A stretch of DNA of 64,000 nucleotides. Source: JBBECE01 sp040881985 (GTDB lineage Bacteria > Pseudomonadota > Alphaproteobacteria > Rhizobiales > Devosiaceae). A model generated the notes under the pieces. The model was given only the letters and a program-made list of their open reading frames with translations. It was not told where the DNA came from and searched no databases. Below are positions 46,264 to 53,839 of this stretch, piece by piece. Where the stretch lies: NCBI GenBank assembly GCA_040881985.1, contig JBBECE010000019.1, forward strand, positions 48,797 through 112,796, in the 5' to 3' direction. A program made the position numbers and the translations under genes. How positions within the stretch are numbered: position 1 is the first letter of the stretch; each line of letters begins with the position of its first letter.

Positions 46264-47193
46264 TCAGCGGAAGAGCAGGGCGGAGAGCTGGCGGCGTCCC
46301 GCAAGGGTCGCCGGGTCCTTGGCTCCCCAGGCCTCGAAGAGTTCGAGAAGCTTCTTGCGAGCGCCGTCCTCGTCCCAAGCGCGGTCGCGGCGGGCGATTT
46401 CGATGAGCTCGTCGGCGGCCTCCTCGCGGCGGCCTTCGCCGTTCAGCGCCAGGGCCAGATCGAAGCGGGCCCGGTGGTCGCCGGGGGAGGCTTCGACACG
46501 CTGGCGGAGCTTCTCAGCCTCCCCGAGACCGGCGGCCTCCTCGGCGAGCGCCAAAGCCTTGGCGAGGGGGCCATAGCCCGGGACCTTATCGCTGCCTTCG
46601 GGCAGCATGGCAAAGACCCGTCTGGCGCCGGCGGGGTCGCGCCGCTGCATGTGCAGACGCGCCATGCCGACGATGGCGCGGGCATTTTGCGGGTCGACCT
46701 CCAGCACCTGCGCGTATATTTCCCCCGCCGCGTCCAGCTCGCCGGCCGCCAGAGCCGCGTCGGCGGAATCGAGCCCCTCGGTCAGCGAAGGCGCGGCGCC
46801 CGGCTGAGCGGACGGCGCGGGCAGCCGGCCGATAAAGCGGCGGATTTCGGATTCGGGGATGGCGCCCATGAAGCCGTCGACGGGCTTGCCTCCCGAAAAC
46901 GCGAAAACCGTCGGGATCGACTGGATGCCGAGCTGGCCGGCGAGCCCCTGATTGTCGTCGACATTGATCTTGACGAGCTTCACCTTGCCGCCGGCTTCGG
47001 TGACGATCTTTTCGAGTGCCGGGGTCAGCTGCCGGCAGGGGCCGCACCAGGGCGCCCAGAAATCGACGATGACCGGCACCTGGCGCGAGGCCTCGATCAC
47101 ATCGGCGCCGAAGGCCGCGGTCGAGGATATCTTGATCAAGTCGGCCGGGGCGGGGGCGGCGGCGCCGTTGGGGGTAAGATTGGAAAGGCTCAT
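46264..47193 (-). CDS. cnoX: Thioredoxin-TPR co-chaperone CnoX-like (YbbN)
   Basis: 309 residues: thioredoxin domain (about 22-125) with FWAPWCGPCRQL (Cys50, Cys53), then a C-terminal helical TPR-like region (EGLDSADAALAAGELDAAGEIYAQVLEVDPQNARAIVGMARL). E. coli CnoX lost the CxxC; this one keeps CGPC as in Caulobacter, so it may be both holdase and redox-active. It precedes the Lon-N and Trm112 genes by a 4-bp gap. Confidence 0.92.
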   Translation of the reverse strand: MSLSNLTPNGAAAPAPADLIKISSTAAFGADVIEASRQVPVIVDFWAPWCGPCRQLTPALEKIVTEAGGKVKLVKINVDDNQGLAGQLGIQSIPTVFAFSGGKPVDGFMGAIPESEIRRFIGRLPAPSAQPGAAPSLTEGLDSADAALAAGELDAAGEIYAQVLEVDPQNARAIVGMARLHMQRRDPAGARRVFAMLPEGSDKVPGYGPLAKALALAEEAAGLGEAEKLRQRVEASPGDHRARFDLALALNGEGRREEAADELIEIARRDRAWDEDGARKKLLELFEAWGAKDPATLAGRRQLSALLFR

Positions 47194-47259
47194 GGTTTTG
47201 TTCCGTGCCGGCCGGCCCGGCTCGCATTAAGCCTCAACCCAAGCGGGCCGACAATGCAG

Positions 47260-47288
47260 TTGCATTCGGTTTTTCGATTGGTCATATA
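47260..47288 (+). promoter_or_regulatory. Candidate promoter of tRNA-Gly
   Basis: TTGCAT at 47260-47265, a 17-bp spacer and CATATA at 47283-47288, 43 bp before the tRNA. Divergent from the CnoX-like gene. Confidence 0.5.
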
Positions 47289-47331
47289 GGCGCTCGGGCC
47301 GCGCCTGCCTAGGGCGCCCTCCCGATGGAAC

Positions 47332-47406
47332 GCGGGTGTAGCTCAGGGGTAGAGCATAACCTTGCCAAGGTTAGGGTCGAGGGTTCGAATCCCTTCGCCC
47401 GCTCCA
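47332..47406 (+). tRNA. tRNA-Gly (anticodon GCC)
   Basis: 75-base cloverleaf including encoded CCA. Acceptor GCGGGTG (47332-47338) pairs with CGCCCGC (47396-47402). D-stem GCTC/GAGC, anticodon stem TAACC/GGTTA with GCC at 47364-47366, T-arm GAGGGTTCGAATCCCTT, discriminator T then CCA. Confidence 0.97.
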
Positions 47407-47571
47407 ATTCAGGTGTCAGTGATCAGGTATCAGGTGTCGGCAAGTGGCGTTGCCGGTACCCGATTCCTTACCTTGGCACCGGGCGCCAGTGCGCCACCAA
47501 TTGCTGCATGATGAGAGCAGGCGTCAAACCTGCTAGGATATGCGCCTTCGGGCGAATCGCGGAGCCACCTC

Positions 47572-48120
47572 ATGAAACTCTTGTTGACCCTTCTTGCCGG
47601 CGCATCGCTCGCGGTCGTCCCGTCGACCGCGTCGGCGCTGACGCCGTTCGAATGCGAGCAACAGGCGCAGCAATACGCGGAATCGCAATATCCGGAAGGC
47701 GGCGGCGCGGCGCGGGGCGCAACCGGCGGCGCCATTTTCGGCGGCGTCTTCGCCGGGCTGTCGGGGGGAAGGCCGCTTCGCGGCGCGCTGCTCGGCGGCG
47801 CGGGCGGTCTTGTGGTCGGCAGCGCACTCTGGCAGCAGGCAAAGCAAGAGGCGCATGACGAATATCTCGTCGATTGCCTGCAGGCGGCTTCCGCCTCCCC
47901 GCCGGCGGTGCTGCCGCCGACGCCGTTCCCCTCGACCATCATGGCCAGCGCGCTGAATGTCCGCTCGGGTCCCGGCACCGGTTACGAGGTGTTGTGGCAG
48001 CTCTCGGCGGGCCAGGTCTTTCAAGTTCTGAGCTGCGAGCCCGAATGGTGCTGGATCGACCAGAACGGCGCCAATGGCTATGTCGCGGCGAGCTATCTCT
48101 ATCCGCTTTACGGCGGCTGA
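47572..48120 (+). CDS. Secreted SH3b-domain protein with glycine-zipper segment
   Basis: 182 residues: signal peptide (about 1-22, ending TASA), a short Cys-containing stretch, a Gly-rich membrane-like segment (about 45-85, GGAIFGGVFAGLSGG and ALLGGAGGLVVGSAL) resembling a glycine zipper, and a C-terminal bacterial SH3 domain (about 122-180, SALNVRSGPGTGYEVLWQLSAGQ...WCWI). Such SH3b domains often bind peptidoglycan, so an envelope role is likely. Specific function unknown. Confidence 0.8.
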   Translation: MKLLLTLLAGASLAVVPSTASALTPFECEQQAQQYAESQYPEGGGAARGATGGAIFGGVFAGLSGGRPLRGALLGGAGGLVVGSALWQQAKQEAHDEYLVDCLQAASASPPAVLPPTPFPSTIMASALNVRSGPGTGYEVLWQLSAGQVFQVLSCEPEWCWIDQNGANGYVAASYLYPLYGG

Positions 48121-48192
48121 CGGGCCGGCGCCATCAATTCGGGGCAGGATGCGCCCGCAGCCCGGGAATGAAGTCGAGTCCGGCCGCGTCAA

Positions 48193-48216
48193 CGAAAAGC
48201 CCCGCCGGAGCGGGGC
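48193..48216 (-). terminator. Terminator of outer-membrane protein gene A
   Basis: Stem GCCCCGC/GCGGGGC (48199-48216) with a TTTT run on the minus strand, about 26 bp past the stop of the gene at 48243. Confidence 0.72.
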
Positions 48217-48242
48217 CCTGTCGATGTTGGGCTTCAACCTGA

Positions 48243-48803
48243 CTAGTTGATGGCCCAAACCAGTCCGGTGGCGGCCGAGAATGCCTGGATGAAACATCCC
48301 GTGCAGTCTTCTAATTGCTCGCTGCGCGAGTATTGCAGATGGGTGCGCCAGATCAGGTTTTCGTTGAGCATAACCTCGGCGCCCGCCGCAACGGCGGCGT
48401 AAAAGGCCGAGTTGTCCGGCGGCGACGGCACGCAACAATCCGCCCAGACGAACGCAATTCCCGCGCCGGCGGCCCCGTAGATCATCGCGTTGTCGGTGAT
48501 CTCGAAACCGACGCGCGCCATCTTCTGCCACTGGATCTTTCGGGTGTTATAAATGTCGTCCGGCAAGAATGAGACGACGACCATTTCGTCGATGCCGAAA
48601 ATCACGTCGCCATTGTCCCAATTGTAGCCAGCGACTTTGGCGATGCCCGGTAAAGTAATGTCGCATTCAGAACCGCACTCCGGGATGCTGACCATCGACA
48701 CGCCGCCCAGAACGCCCAGATAAAAACCGCTCCAGTCGGCGGCTTGCGCGGTGGTCGATAAGCCAAGCGCGGCAACCGCCGCAAGTGCAAGTTTCTTCAA
48801 CAT
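48243..48803 (-). CDS. Short outer-membrane beta-barrel-like protein, paralogue A
   Basis: 186 residues. Signal peptide MLKKLALAAVAALGLSTTAQA, then ADWSGFYLGVLGGVS, the start typical of Omp25/31-like alphaproteobacterial barrels, and alternating amphipathic strands to the end (IWRTHLQYSRSEQLEDCTGC, GLVWAIN). It is shorter than the usual ~200-250 residues. Two Cys pairs (near 40 and 167) suggest disulfides. Tandem paralogue of the gene at 49151; by eye about two-thirds identical. ATG 48803 precedes the signal peptide; upstream in-frame sequence is leader. Confidence 0.78.
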   Translation of the reverse strand: MLKKLALAAVAALGLSTTAQAADWSGFYLGVLGGVSMVSIPECGSECDITLPGIAKVAGYNWDNGDVIFGIDEMVVVSFLPDDIYNTRKIQWQKMARVGFEITDNAMIYGAAGAGIAFVWADCCVPSPPDNSAFYAAVAAGAEVMLNENLIWRTHLQYSRSEQLEDCTGCFIQAFSAATGLVWAIN

Positions 48804-48968
48804 GTGACGCACCCCCCAGAATCGAATTGCCTTTCGGCACCCTGTCACCGGGTGGCCGCCCCCGCAAACTTCCAGAGGCCGGAAGACACCGGCGGGGGTC
48901 CGGAACTGCCGGACGAATGGCTGATTCCCGGGCCACTGTGGCGCCCCTGCCACGGGTGCCCGGCGCGC
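48801..48968 (-). repeat. 168-bp leader block, copy A
   Basis: Identical to 49700-49867 over 168 bp, from the start codon upstream. It holds several small hairpins, such as GTCCGG/CCGGAC (48898-48914) and CACCC/GGGTG (48838-48854), and the GGGGGGTGCG ribosome-binding region. Probably promoter plus 5' UTR of paralogue A. Beyond 48968 the two copies are unrelated. The remaining gap 48969-49098 shows no gene. Confidence 0.9.
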
Positions 48969-49098
48969 AATCCAGTGTCTTTTTGCTGCGACGCTCCTCG
49001 GTTGCGGAATGGCATCGTCCCGGTCGGGTCGCCGCTCCAATTCTCGGAGGCGGCAAAGCCTTGACCGACAAGGGCTTTCGGGGCCTTCAGGATCGCCC

Positions 49099-49124
49099 CA
49101 AAGAAAGCCCCGCCGGGGCGGGGC
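49099..49124 (-). terminator. Terminator of outer-membrane protein gene B
   Basis: Stem GCCCCGCC...GCGGGGC (49107-49124) followed on the minus strand by TTTCTTT, about 26 bp past the stop at 49151. It is a close copy of the terminator after paralogue A. Confidence 0.72.
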
Positions 49125-49150
49125 TCAATTGGTTCGATCGGCGGAGCGAT

Positions 49151-49702
49151 CTAGTTGAGGCTCCACACCAGTCCGGTGCCCCAGGTGAGGACACGAACGT
49201 AGCAGCCGGTGCAGTCGCTGAAGTTCTGGCTTCGCGAATATTGCAGATGCGTACGCCAGATCAGATCCTCGTTGAGCGCGACTTCCGCGCCCCCTGCGAC
49301 CGCGCCATACCAGGCCGAAGCTGACCCTTCGTCATCCCAGATCACGCCATAACCGCCGCCAACCGCGCCGTAGAGCATGACGTTGTCGGTGATCTCAAAG
49401 CCGATCCGAGCCATTTTCTGCCACGAGACCTTGCGAACGGGATCGCTGGTAAACTCCTCGGGAACGAAGGTGACCACGACCATCTCGTCGATGCCGAAAA
49501 TCACGTCGCCATTGTCCCAATTGTAGCCAACCACCTTGGCGATGCCGGGCCAGGCTTCGTTGCAACTCGGCCTGCAATCCGGGATGCCTCCGAATGAGAC
49601 GCCTCCCAAAACCCCGAGATAGAAGCCAGTCCAGTCGGCGGCTTGCGCGGAGGTCGATAAGCCAAGCGCGGCAACCGCCGCGAGTGCAAGCTTCTTCAAC
49701 AT
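49151..49702 (-). CDS. Short outer-membrane beta-barrel-like protein, paralogue B
   Basis: 183 residues, same plan as paralogue A: signal peptide MLKKLALAAVAALGLSTSAQA, ADWTGFYLGVLGGVSFGG, GYNWDNGDVIFGIDEMVVV shared exactly, IWRTHLQYSRS and a terminal GLVWSLN. Strand sequences differ from A mainly in loops (26-50, 85-95, 125-140), as expected for surface-exposed loops. Cys pairs conserved. Likely a tandem duplicate. Ligand or role unknown. Confidence 0.78.
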   Translation of the reverse strand: MLKKLALAAVAALGLSTSAQAADWTGFYLGVLGGVSFGGIPDCRPSCNEAWPGIAKVVGYNWDNGDVIFGIDEMVVVTFVPEEFTSDPVRKVSWQKMARIGFEITDNVMLYGAVGGGYGVIWDDEGSASAWYGAVAGGAEVALNEDLIWRTHLQYSRSQNFSDCTGCYVRVLTWGTGLVWSLN

Positions 49703-49867
49703 GTGACGCACCCCCCAGAATCGAATTGCCTTTCGGCACCCTGTCACCGGGTGGCCGCCCCCGCAAACTTCCAGAGGCCGGAAGACACCGGCGGGGGTCC
49801 GGAACTGCCGGACGAATGGCTGATTCCCGGGCCACTGTGGCGCCCCTGCCACGGGTGCCCGGCGCGC
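49700..49867 (-). repeat. 168-bp leader block, copy B
   Basis: Second copy of the leader described at 48801-48968, with no differences found base by base. The identity also extends, with few changes, into the first ~45 bases of the signal-peptide code. Confidence 0.9.
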
Positions 49868-49914
49868 CCGCGGCTCCGGCCTTTGGATGACGCGGCGTGG
49901 CGGCGAGGCAGGTG

Positions 49915-50847
49915 TCAGGGCGAGCCTGCGGAGTACTCCCTCACCTGACGCCCATCCTCTTGCGTCACCAGCCGGCCGGCATCGTCGCGTTTGAGCAACT
50001 CCTCGCATTCCCGCATCAGTTCGGTCGCCGGCATCAGCTTTCCCTGGCCGGCGTCGGCGGCGGACAGCACCGAAGCCTTCAACAGGCGCGCGTAAGGATG
50101 TTTCGGGGCGTCAAGAATCACGCGCGCCGGTCCGATTTCGACGGCGCACCCCTGCTGCATGATCAGGATGCGGTCGGCAATGTAGTAGGCGGTCGCAAGA
50201 TCATGGGTGATGTAGATGACCGAGACGCCGAGTTCGTCGCGTAGCGATTTGAGCAAGTTGACGATCGACATCCTGAGCGAGGCATCGACCATCGAGACCG
50301 GCTCATCGGTGATGAGCAGCGACGGTTTGCAGATCAGCGCCCGCGCGATTGCGGCCCGCTGCAGCTGGCCGCCCGACAACTCGTGCGGATAGCGACCGCG
50401 CACCTCGGCAAGGCTCAGACCCACTTTCTGCAGCGCCTCGTCCATCGCCTTGTCGGTCGCGGCGTCGTCAGCGGTGCCGAGGAACCGTCTCGCGGTCGAA
50501 GCGAGGTAGCGATCCACGCGCTTGAGCGGATTGAAGGCCTCAAACGGGTTTTGGAACACCGGCTGCACCGCGGCCATGAACTCGAGCCTCTCCGCCCGCG
50601 AGCCGGTGCCCGAGACGACCTTGCCGGCATAACGGATCTCGCCCGAGCTCGGCTTTTCGAGTCCCAGGATCATCCGCGCCAGCGTCGTCTTGCCCGAGCC
50701 CGACTCGCCGATGATGGTGAAGATGTCCGGGACTTCCGCTGTGATCGCAAAGCTAACGTCGCTGACCGCATCGACGCGCCGGCGCGATAGCAGCCCTCCC
50801 ACGCCGAACTGCTTGCTGACGTGGTCGACTTCGAGCAGGGCCGTCAT
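49915..50847 (-). CDS. Dipeptide/oligosaccharide-type ABC transporter ATPase (OppF-like)
   Basis: 310 residues: Walker A GESGSGKTT, Q-loop VFQNPFEAFNP, signature LSGGQLQRAAIARAL, Walker B LLITDEPVSMVD and the C-terminal oligopeptide-transporter extension (APKHPYARLL). Last gene of a five-gene minus-strand transporter operon; start overlaps the OppD-like gene by 4 bp. The substrate is inferred from the adjacent GH51 gene. Confidence 0.93.
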   Translation of the reverse strand: MTALLEVDHVSKQFGVGGLLSRRRVDAVSDVSFAITAEVPDIFTIIGESGSGKTTLARMILGLEKPSSGEIRYAGKVVSGTGSRAERLEFMAAVQPVFQNPFEAFNPLKRVDRYLASTARRFLGTADDAATDKAMDEALQKVGLSLAEVRGRYPHELSGGQLQRAAIARALICKPSLLITDEPVSMVDASLRMSIVNLLKSLRDELGVSVIYITHDLATAYYIADRILIMQQGCAVEIGPARVILDAPKHPYARLLKASVLSAADAGQGKLMPATELMRECEELLKRDDAGRLVTQEDGRQVREYSAGSP

Positions 50848-51878
50848 GCGACGGATTCCGCGACTCTGGCGACGGCGATCGACCCCGCAAGCGGCTCCAC
50901 GTCGCGCCAGCGCCAGCAGGCCGAGCGATGTCCCGGCACCACCTCTTCGAGCGGCGGCACCTCCTTCTTGCAGATGTCGATGGCGAGCGGGCAGCGCGGA
51001 TGGAAGCGGCAGCCGGGCGGGGGGGCGGCGAGGTTGGGCGGCCGGCCTTCGAGTGCCGGGCGCTGCGTCGTGTCCCCGATCCGGGGAAGGCTCGCCACGA
51101 GGTGCGCGGTATATGGGTGTTTTGGCGCGACAAAGAGCTGCCGCGTAGGCGCCTCCTCGATGAGCCGCCCGGCATAGATGATCCCCACGCGGTCTGCCAT
51201 ATTGGCATGGACGCTCATGTCATGGGTGACGAACACGACCGAGGAGCCCATTTCCTTCTGCAGGTCGCGGATCAGCGACAGCACATCCTTTTGCACCACG
51301 ACGTCGAGCGCGGTGGTGGGTTCGTCGGCGATGATGAATTCTGGGTTGCAGATCGTCGCGAGCCCGATGGTGACGCGCTGGCGCATGCCGCCCGAGAGCT
51401 CGTGCGCGTAGGCGCGCAGCACTTCGGGTCCGAGCTTGAGTTTGGCGAGGTGCGTGATCACCCGGTCCTTGAAAGCGCGACCCGAGAGCCCCAGCGGCCT
51501 CGCCGCGAAATCCTCGAATATGTTCTCGATTCGGCGCACCGGGTTCAACACACTCATCGAGCCCTGCATGATGTAGCTCAGGTGCTTCCAGCGGATAGAT
51601 TCGATCTCTTCAGGGCTGGCCGAGGTGACGTCCACATTCCTGTCGCCGAAATGGAAAATGACGCTGCCGGCCACGATCCGCATCGGCGGCCGGATGGCGG
51701 CCGCCAACACCTTGATGAACGAGGTTTTGCCGCTCGAGGATTCTCCGGCGATGCCGTAAACCTCGTTCTGCTTGACGGTCATGGTGATATCGTCGACCGC
51801 CCGCACCTCCCTGCGGATTCCGTAATAGTTCATGAGGTAGTAGGCCTTGAGTCGGTCTACGGTCAGAATATCGGCCAT
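50844..51878 (-). CDS. Dipeptide/oligosaccharide-type ABC transporter ATPase (OppD-like)
   Basis: 344 residues: Walker A GESSSGKTS, signature LSGGMRQRVTIGLA, Walker B FIIADEPTTALD, and C-terminal PGCRFHPRCPLAIDIC, the Cys-containing extension of OppD/DppD proteins. Atypically the N-terminal strand holds YYLMNYYGIRREVRAVDD. Five bp from the upstream permease gene. Confidence 0.93.
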   Translation of the reverse strand: MADILTVDRLKAYYLMNYYGIRREVRAVDDITMTVKQNEVYGIAGESSSGKTSFIKVLAAAIRPPMRIVAGSVIFHFGDRNVDVTSASPEEIESIRWKHLSYIMQGSMSVLNPVRRIENIFEDFAARPLGLSGRAFKDRVITHLAKLKLGPEVLRAYAHELSGGMRQRVTIGLATICNPEFIIADEPTTALDVVVQKDVLSLIRDLQKEMGSSVVFVTHDMSVHANMADRVGIIYAGRLIEEAPTRQLFVAPKHPYTAHLVASLPRIGDTTQRPALEGRPPNLAAPPPGCRFHPRCPLAIDICKKEVPPLEEVVPGHRSACWRWRDVEPLAGSIAVARVAESVA

Positions 51879-51883
51879 AAACG

Positions 51884-52741
51884 CTAAGCCCCCATCCGGC
51901 GCAGTCGGCTGCGCGGGTCGATATATTCGTTGAGCGAAACCGCCAGCAGGAACAGGCCGATGAACAGGATAATGACGATGATTACCGGGATCAGGATCCA
52001 CCACCATACCCCCACAACCATGGCCGAATGGTTATTGGCCCAGTAGAGCGTCGTGCCGACGGTCGGGATGTTGATGTTGGTGAATCCGAGCACCGCCAGC
52101 GTGACTTCGAGCCCGATCGACCAGATCATGTTGGCGAGCGCGGTCGCAAAGATTATCGGCATCACATAGGGCAGGTGTTCCTCGAACATGATCTTCAGTG
52201 GCGACATGCCGGCGAACACCGCCTGCCGGGTGAATTCGCGATGGCGCAAACCCAGTGTCACTGCGCGGATCAGCCGGGCGTCAAACGGCCAGCCGAAGCA
52301 CGCCATGATCAGCGCAAGGGTGAAGGAGTTGAGGTTACTCCGCATCACGAAATAGAAGAGGATCAGAATCGGAAAGATCGGGATAGCGACGAAAATGTCG
52401 TTGAAGAACATCAGCACCCGGTCGACCCAGCCACCGAGATACCCCGCCGCGAGTCCGACGACGATCGAAATGATGCGCGAAAGGATGGCGACGGTCAGCC
52501 CGAAGCCGAGGGTATTCCGGAAGGCGAAGGTCAGCTGCCAAAACATGTCTTGACCGCGCGAATTCGTGCCGAACCAGTGCTGGGAGTCAGGCGGCCGGTC
52601 AGGGATGACGGTGTAGACCTGCGTCGGATCGAACGGCGAAAAGAAGCTGAGGCCCGCGAAAATGACGATCACGCCGACGAAGACGCAGCCGATAGCGAAT
52701 TCGATGTTGTAGCGGAGAAGGTCGCGGAAGACCGAGAACAT
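51884..52741 (-). CDS. ABC transporter permease (OppC-like)
   Basis: 285 residues with an N-terminal helix (about 15-35), the OppC-type periplasmic loop with WFGTNSRGQDMFWQL, and five further helices. EAA loop is FTRQAVFAGMSPLKIMFEEHLP. The C-terminus is hydrophobic, ending in a polar tail. It lies 3 bp after the OppB-like gene. Confidence 0.92.
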   Translation of the reverse strand: MFSVFRDLLRYNIEFAIGCVFVGVIVIFAGLSFFSPFDPTQVYTVIPDRPPDSQHWFGTNSRGQDMFWQLTFAFRNTLGFGLTVAILSRIISIVVGLAAGYLGGWVDRVLMFFNDIFVAIPIFPILILFYFVMRSNLNSFTLALIMACFGWPFDARLIRAVTLGLRHREFTRQAVFAGMSPLKIMFEEHLPYVMPIIFATALANMIWSIGLEVTLAVLGFTNINIPTVGTTLYWANNHSAMVVGVWWWILIPVIIVIILFIGLFLLAVSLNEYIDPRSRLRRMGA

Positions 52742-52744
52742 CGG

Positions 52745-53749
52745 CTACTCCGCCTTGACGCGAGGATCGATCAGCGGGTGGGCGAGATCGATGATGAAGA
52801 TGGCGCTCGCGACCGCGATCACCGAGATGCACGAGACCGCGAGCACCAAAGCCGAGTCGCCGCCGTTCACGGCGCGCACGAGGAGCGACCCGAGCCCTGG
52901 ATACCCGAACACTTGCTCGGTGATGATCGTGCCCGAAAAGATGCCGCCCAGCGCCATTGCCAGCGCCGTCAGTTGCGGCACTACGGCGTTGCGGATCACG
53001 TAGGAGAAGACGACGCGGTCCTGCTTCACCCCCGCGAGTTCGGCGTAGGTCACGTAGTCCTCGGTCACGATATTTGAGACCAGTGCCCGCATGCCGAGAA
53101 ACCACGTCCCGATTCCCACTATGGTCAGCGACGCCGCCGGCAGGATCGAGTGATGAAGGACCGAGGCGATGAACTCAAAAGTCCACCCCGGCCGGACGTT
53201 CATCGAAAATCCGTCGCTGATCGGCAGCACCGGCCAGAGGAAGCCGAAGATGATCACCATCAGGAAAGCGACGATGTAGTAGGGGATCGGCTGCGCGCCG
53301 ATGGCGACGATGCCGAATGCCTTGAGGAACCGCGAATTCTGATAATAGCCGGCGAGCCCACCCACGATGTTGCCAAGCACCCAAGTGAAGATGACCGCGA
53401 CGGACAGGAGTCCCAACGTCCACGGAAGGGCCAGCATCACCAACTGCATGGCGGGCCTCGGGAAGGCGATGAGAGCGGGGCCGAAGTCCACCACCACCAG
53501 ACGCCGCAGGAAATTGAAATATTGCTCATGCAGCGGCACATTGAGGCCGAAGAGCTCGGTCAGCGTGGCGCGCAGAGATTCGATGGCTTCGGGGCTGTAG
53601 CTCGATTGGCCGCTGACGCGCCCGATGACCATTTCAACCGGGCTGATAGGCGAAAGGTGCGAGACCACGAACGCCACGGAACATCCGGCGAAAACAACGG
53701 CGACCAACTGGATGAACCGTTTGAGGGCAAAAAGCAGGTAAGTCTTCAT
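52745..53749 (-). CDS. ABC transporter permease (OppB-like)
   Basis: 334 residues with six membrane helices, the first at about 9-27 (FIQLVAVVFAGCSVAFVVSH). EAA loop is EDYVTYAELAGVKQDRVVFSYVIRNAVVPQ. ATG 53749 has GGGAGG nine bases upstream; an in-frame ATG at 53767 is less likely. An 87-bp gap with a strong hairpin separates it from the binding-protein gene. Confidence 0.92.
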   Translation of the reverse strand: MKTYLLFALKRFIQLVAVVFAGCSVAFVVSHLSPISPVEMVIGRVSGQSSYSPEAIESLRATLTELFGLNVPLHEQYFNFLRRLVVVDFGPALIAFPRPAMQLVMLALPWTLGLLSVAVIFTWVLGNIVGGLAGYYQNSRFLKAFGIVAIGAQPIPYYIVAFLMVIIFGFLWPVLPISDGFSMNVRPGWTFEFIASVLHHSILPAASLTIVGIGTWFLGMRALVSNIVTEDYVTYAELAGVKQDRVVFSYVIRNAVVPQLTALAMALGGIFSGTIITEQVFGYPGLGSLLVRAVNGGDSALVLAVSCISVIAVASAIFIIDLAHPLIDPRVKAE

Positions 53750-53796
53750 CGATCCGCACCTCCCCATGCGGCCGCTGCTACAGCATGGATCGGAAT

Positions 53797-53825
53797 GGAG
53801 TGCCCGGCAACTTGCCGGACACTCC
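53797..53825 (-). terminator. Intra-operon hairpin after the binding-protein gene
   Basis: GGAGTG-c-CCGGCA, a three-base loop, TGCCGG-a-CACTCC: twelve pairs with one mismatch. It lies between the binding-protein stop and the first permease. With no T-run on the minus strand it looks like a 3'-stabilising stem or partial attenuator that sets more binding protein than permease. Confidence 0.65.
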
Positions 53826-53839
53826 GAGTCGTCAGGAGG

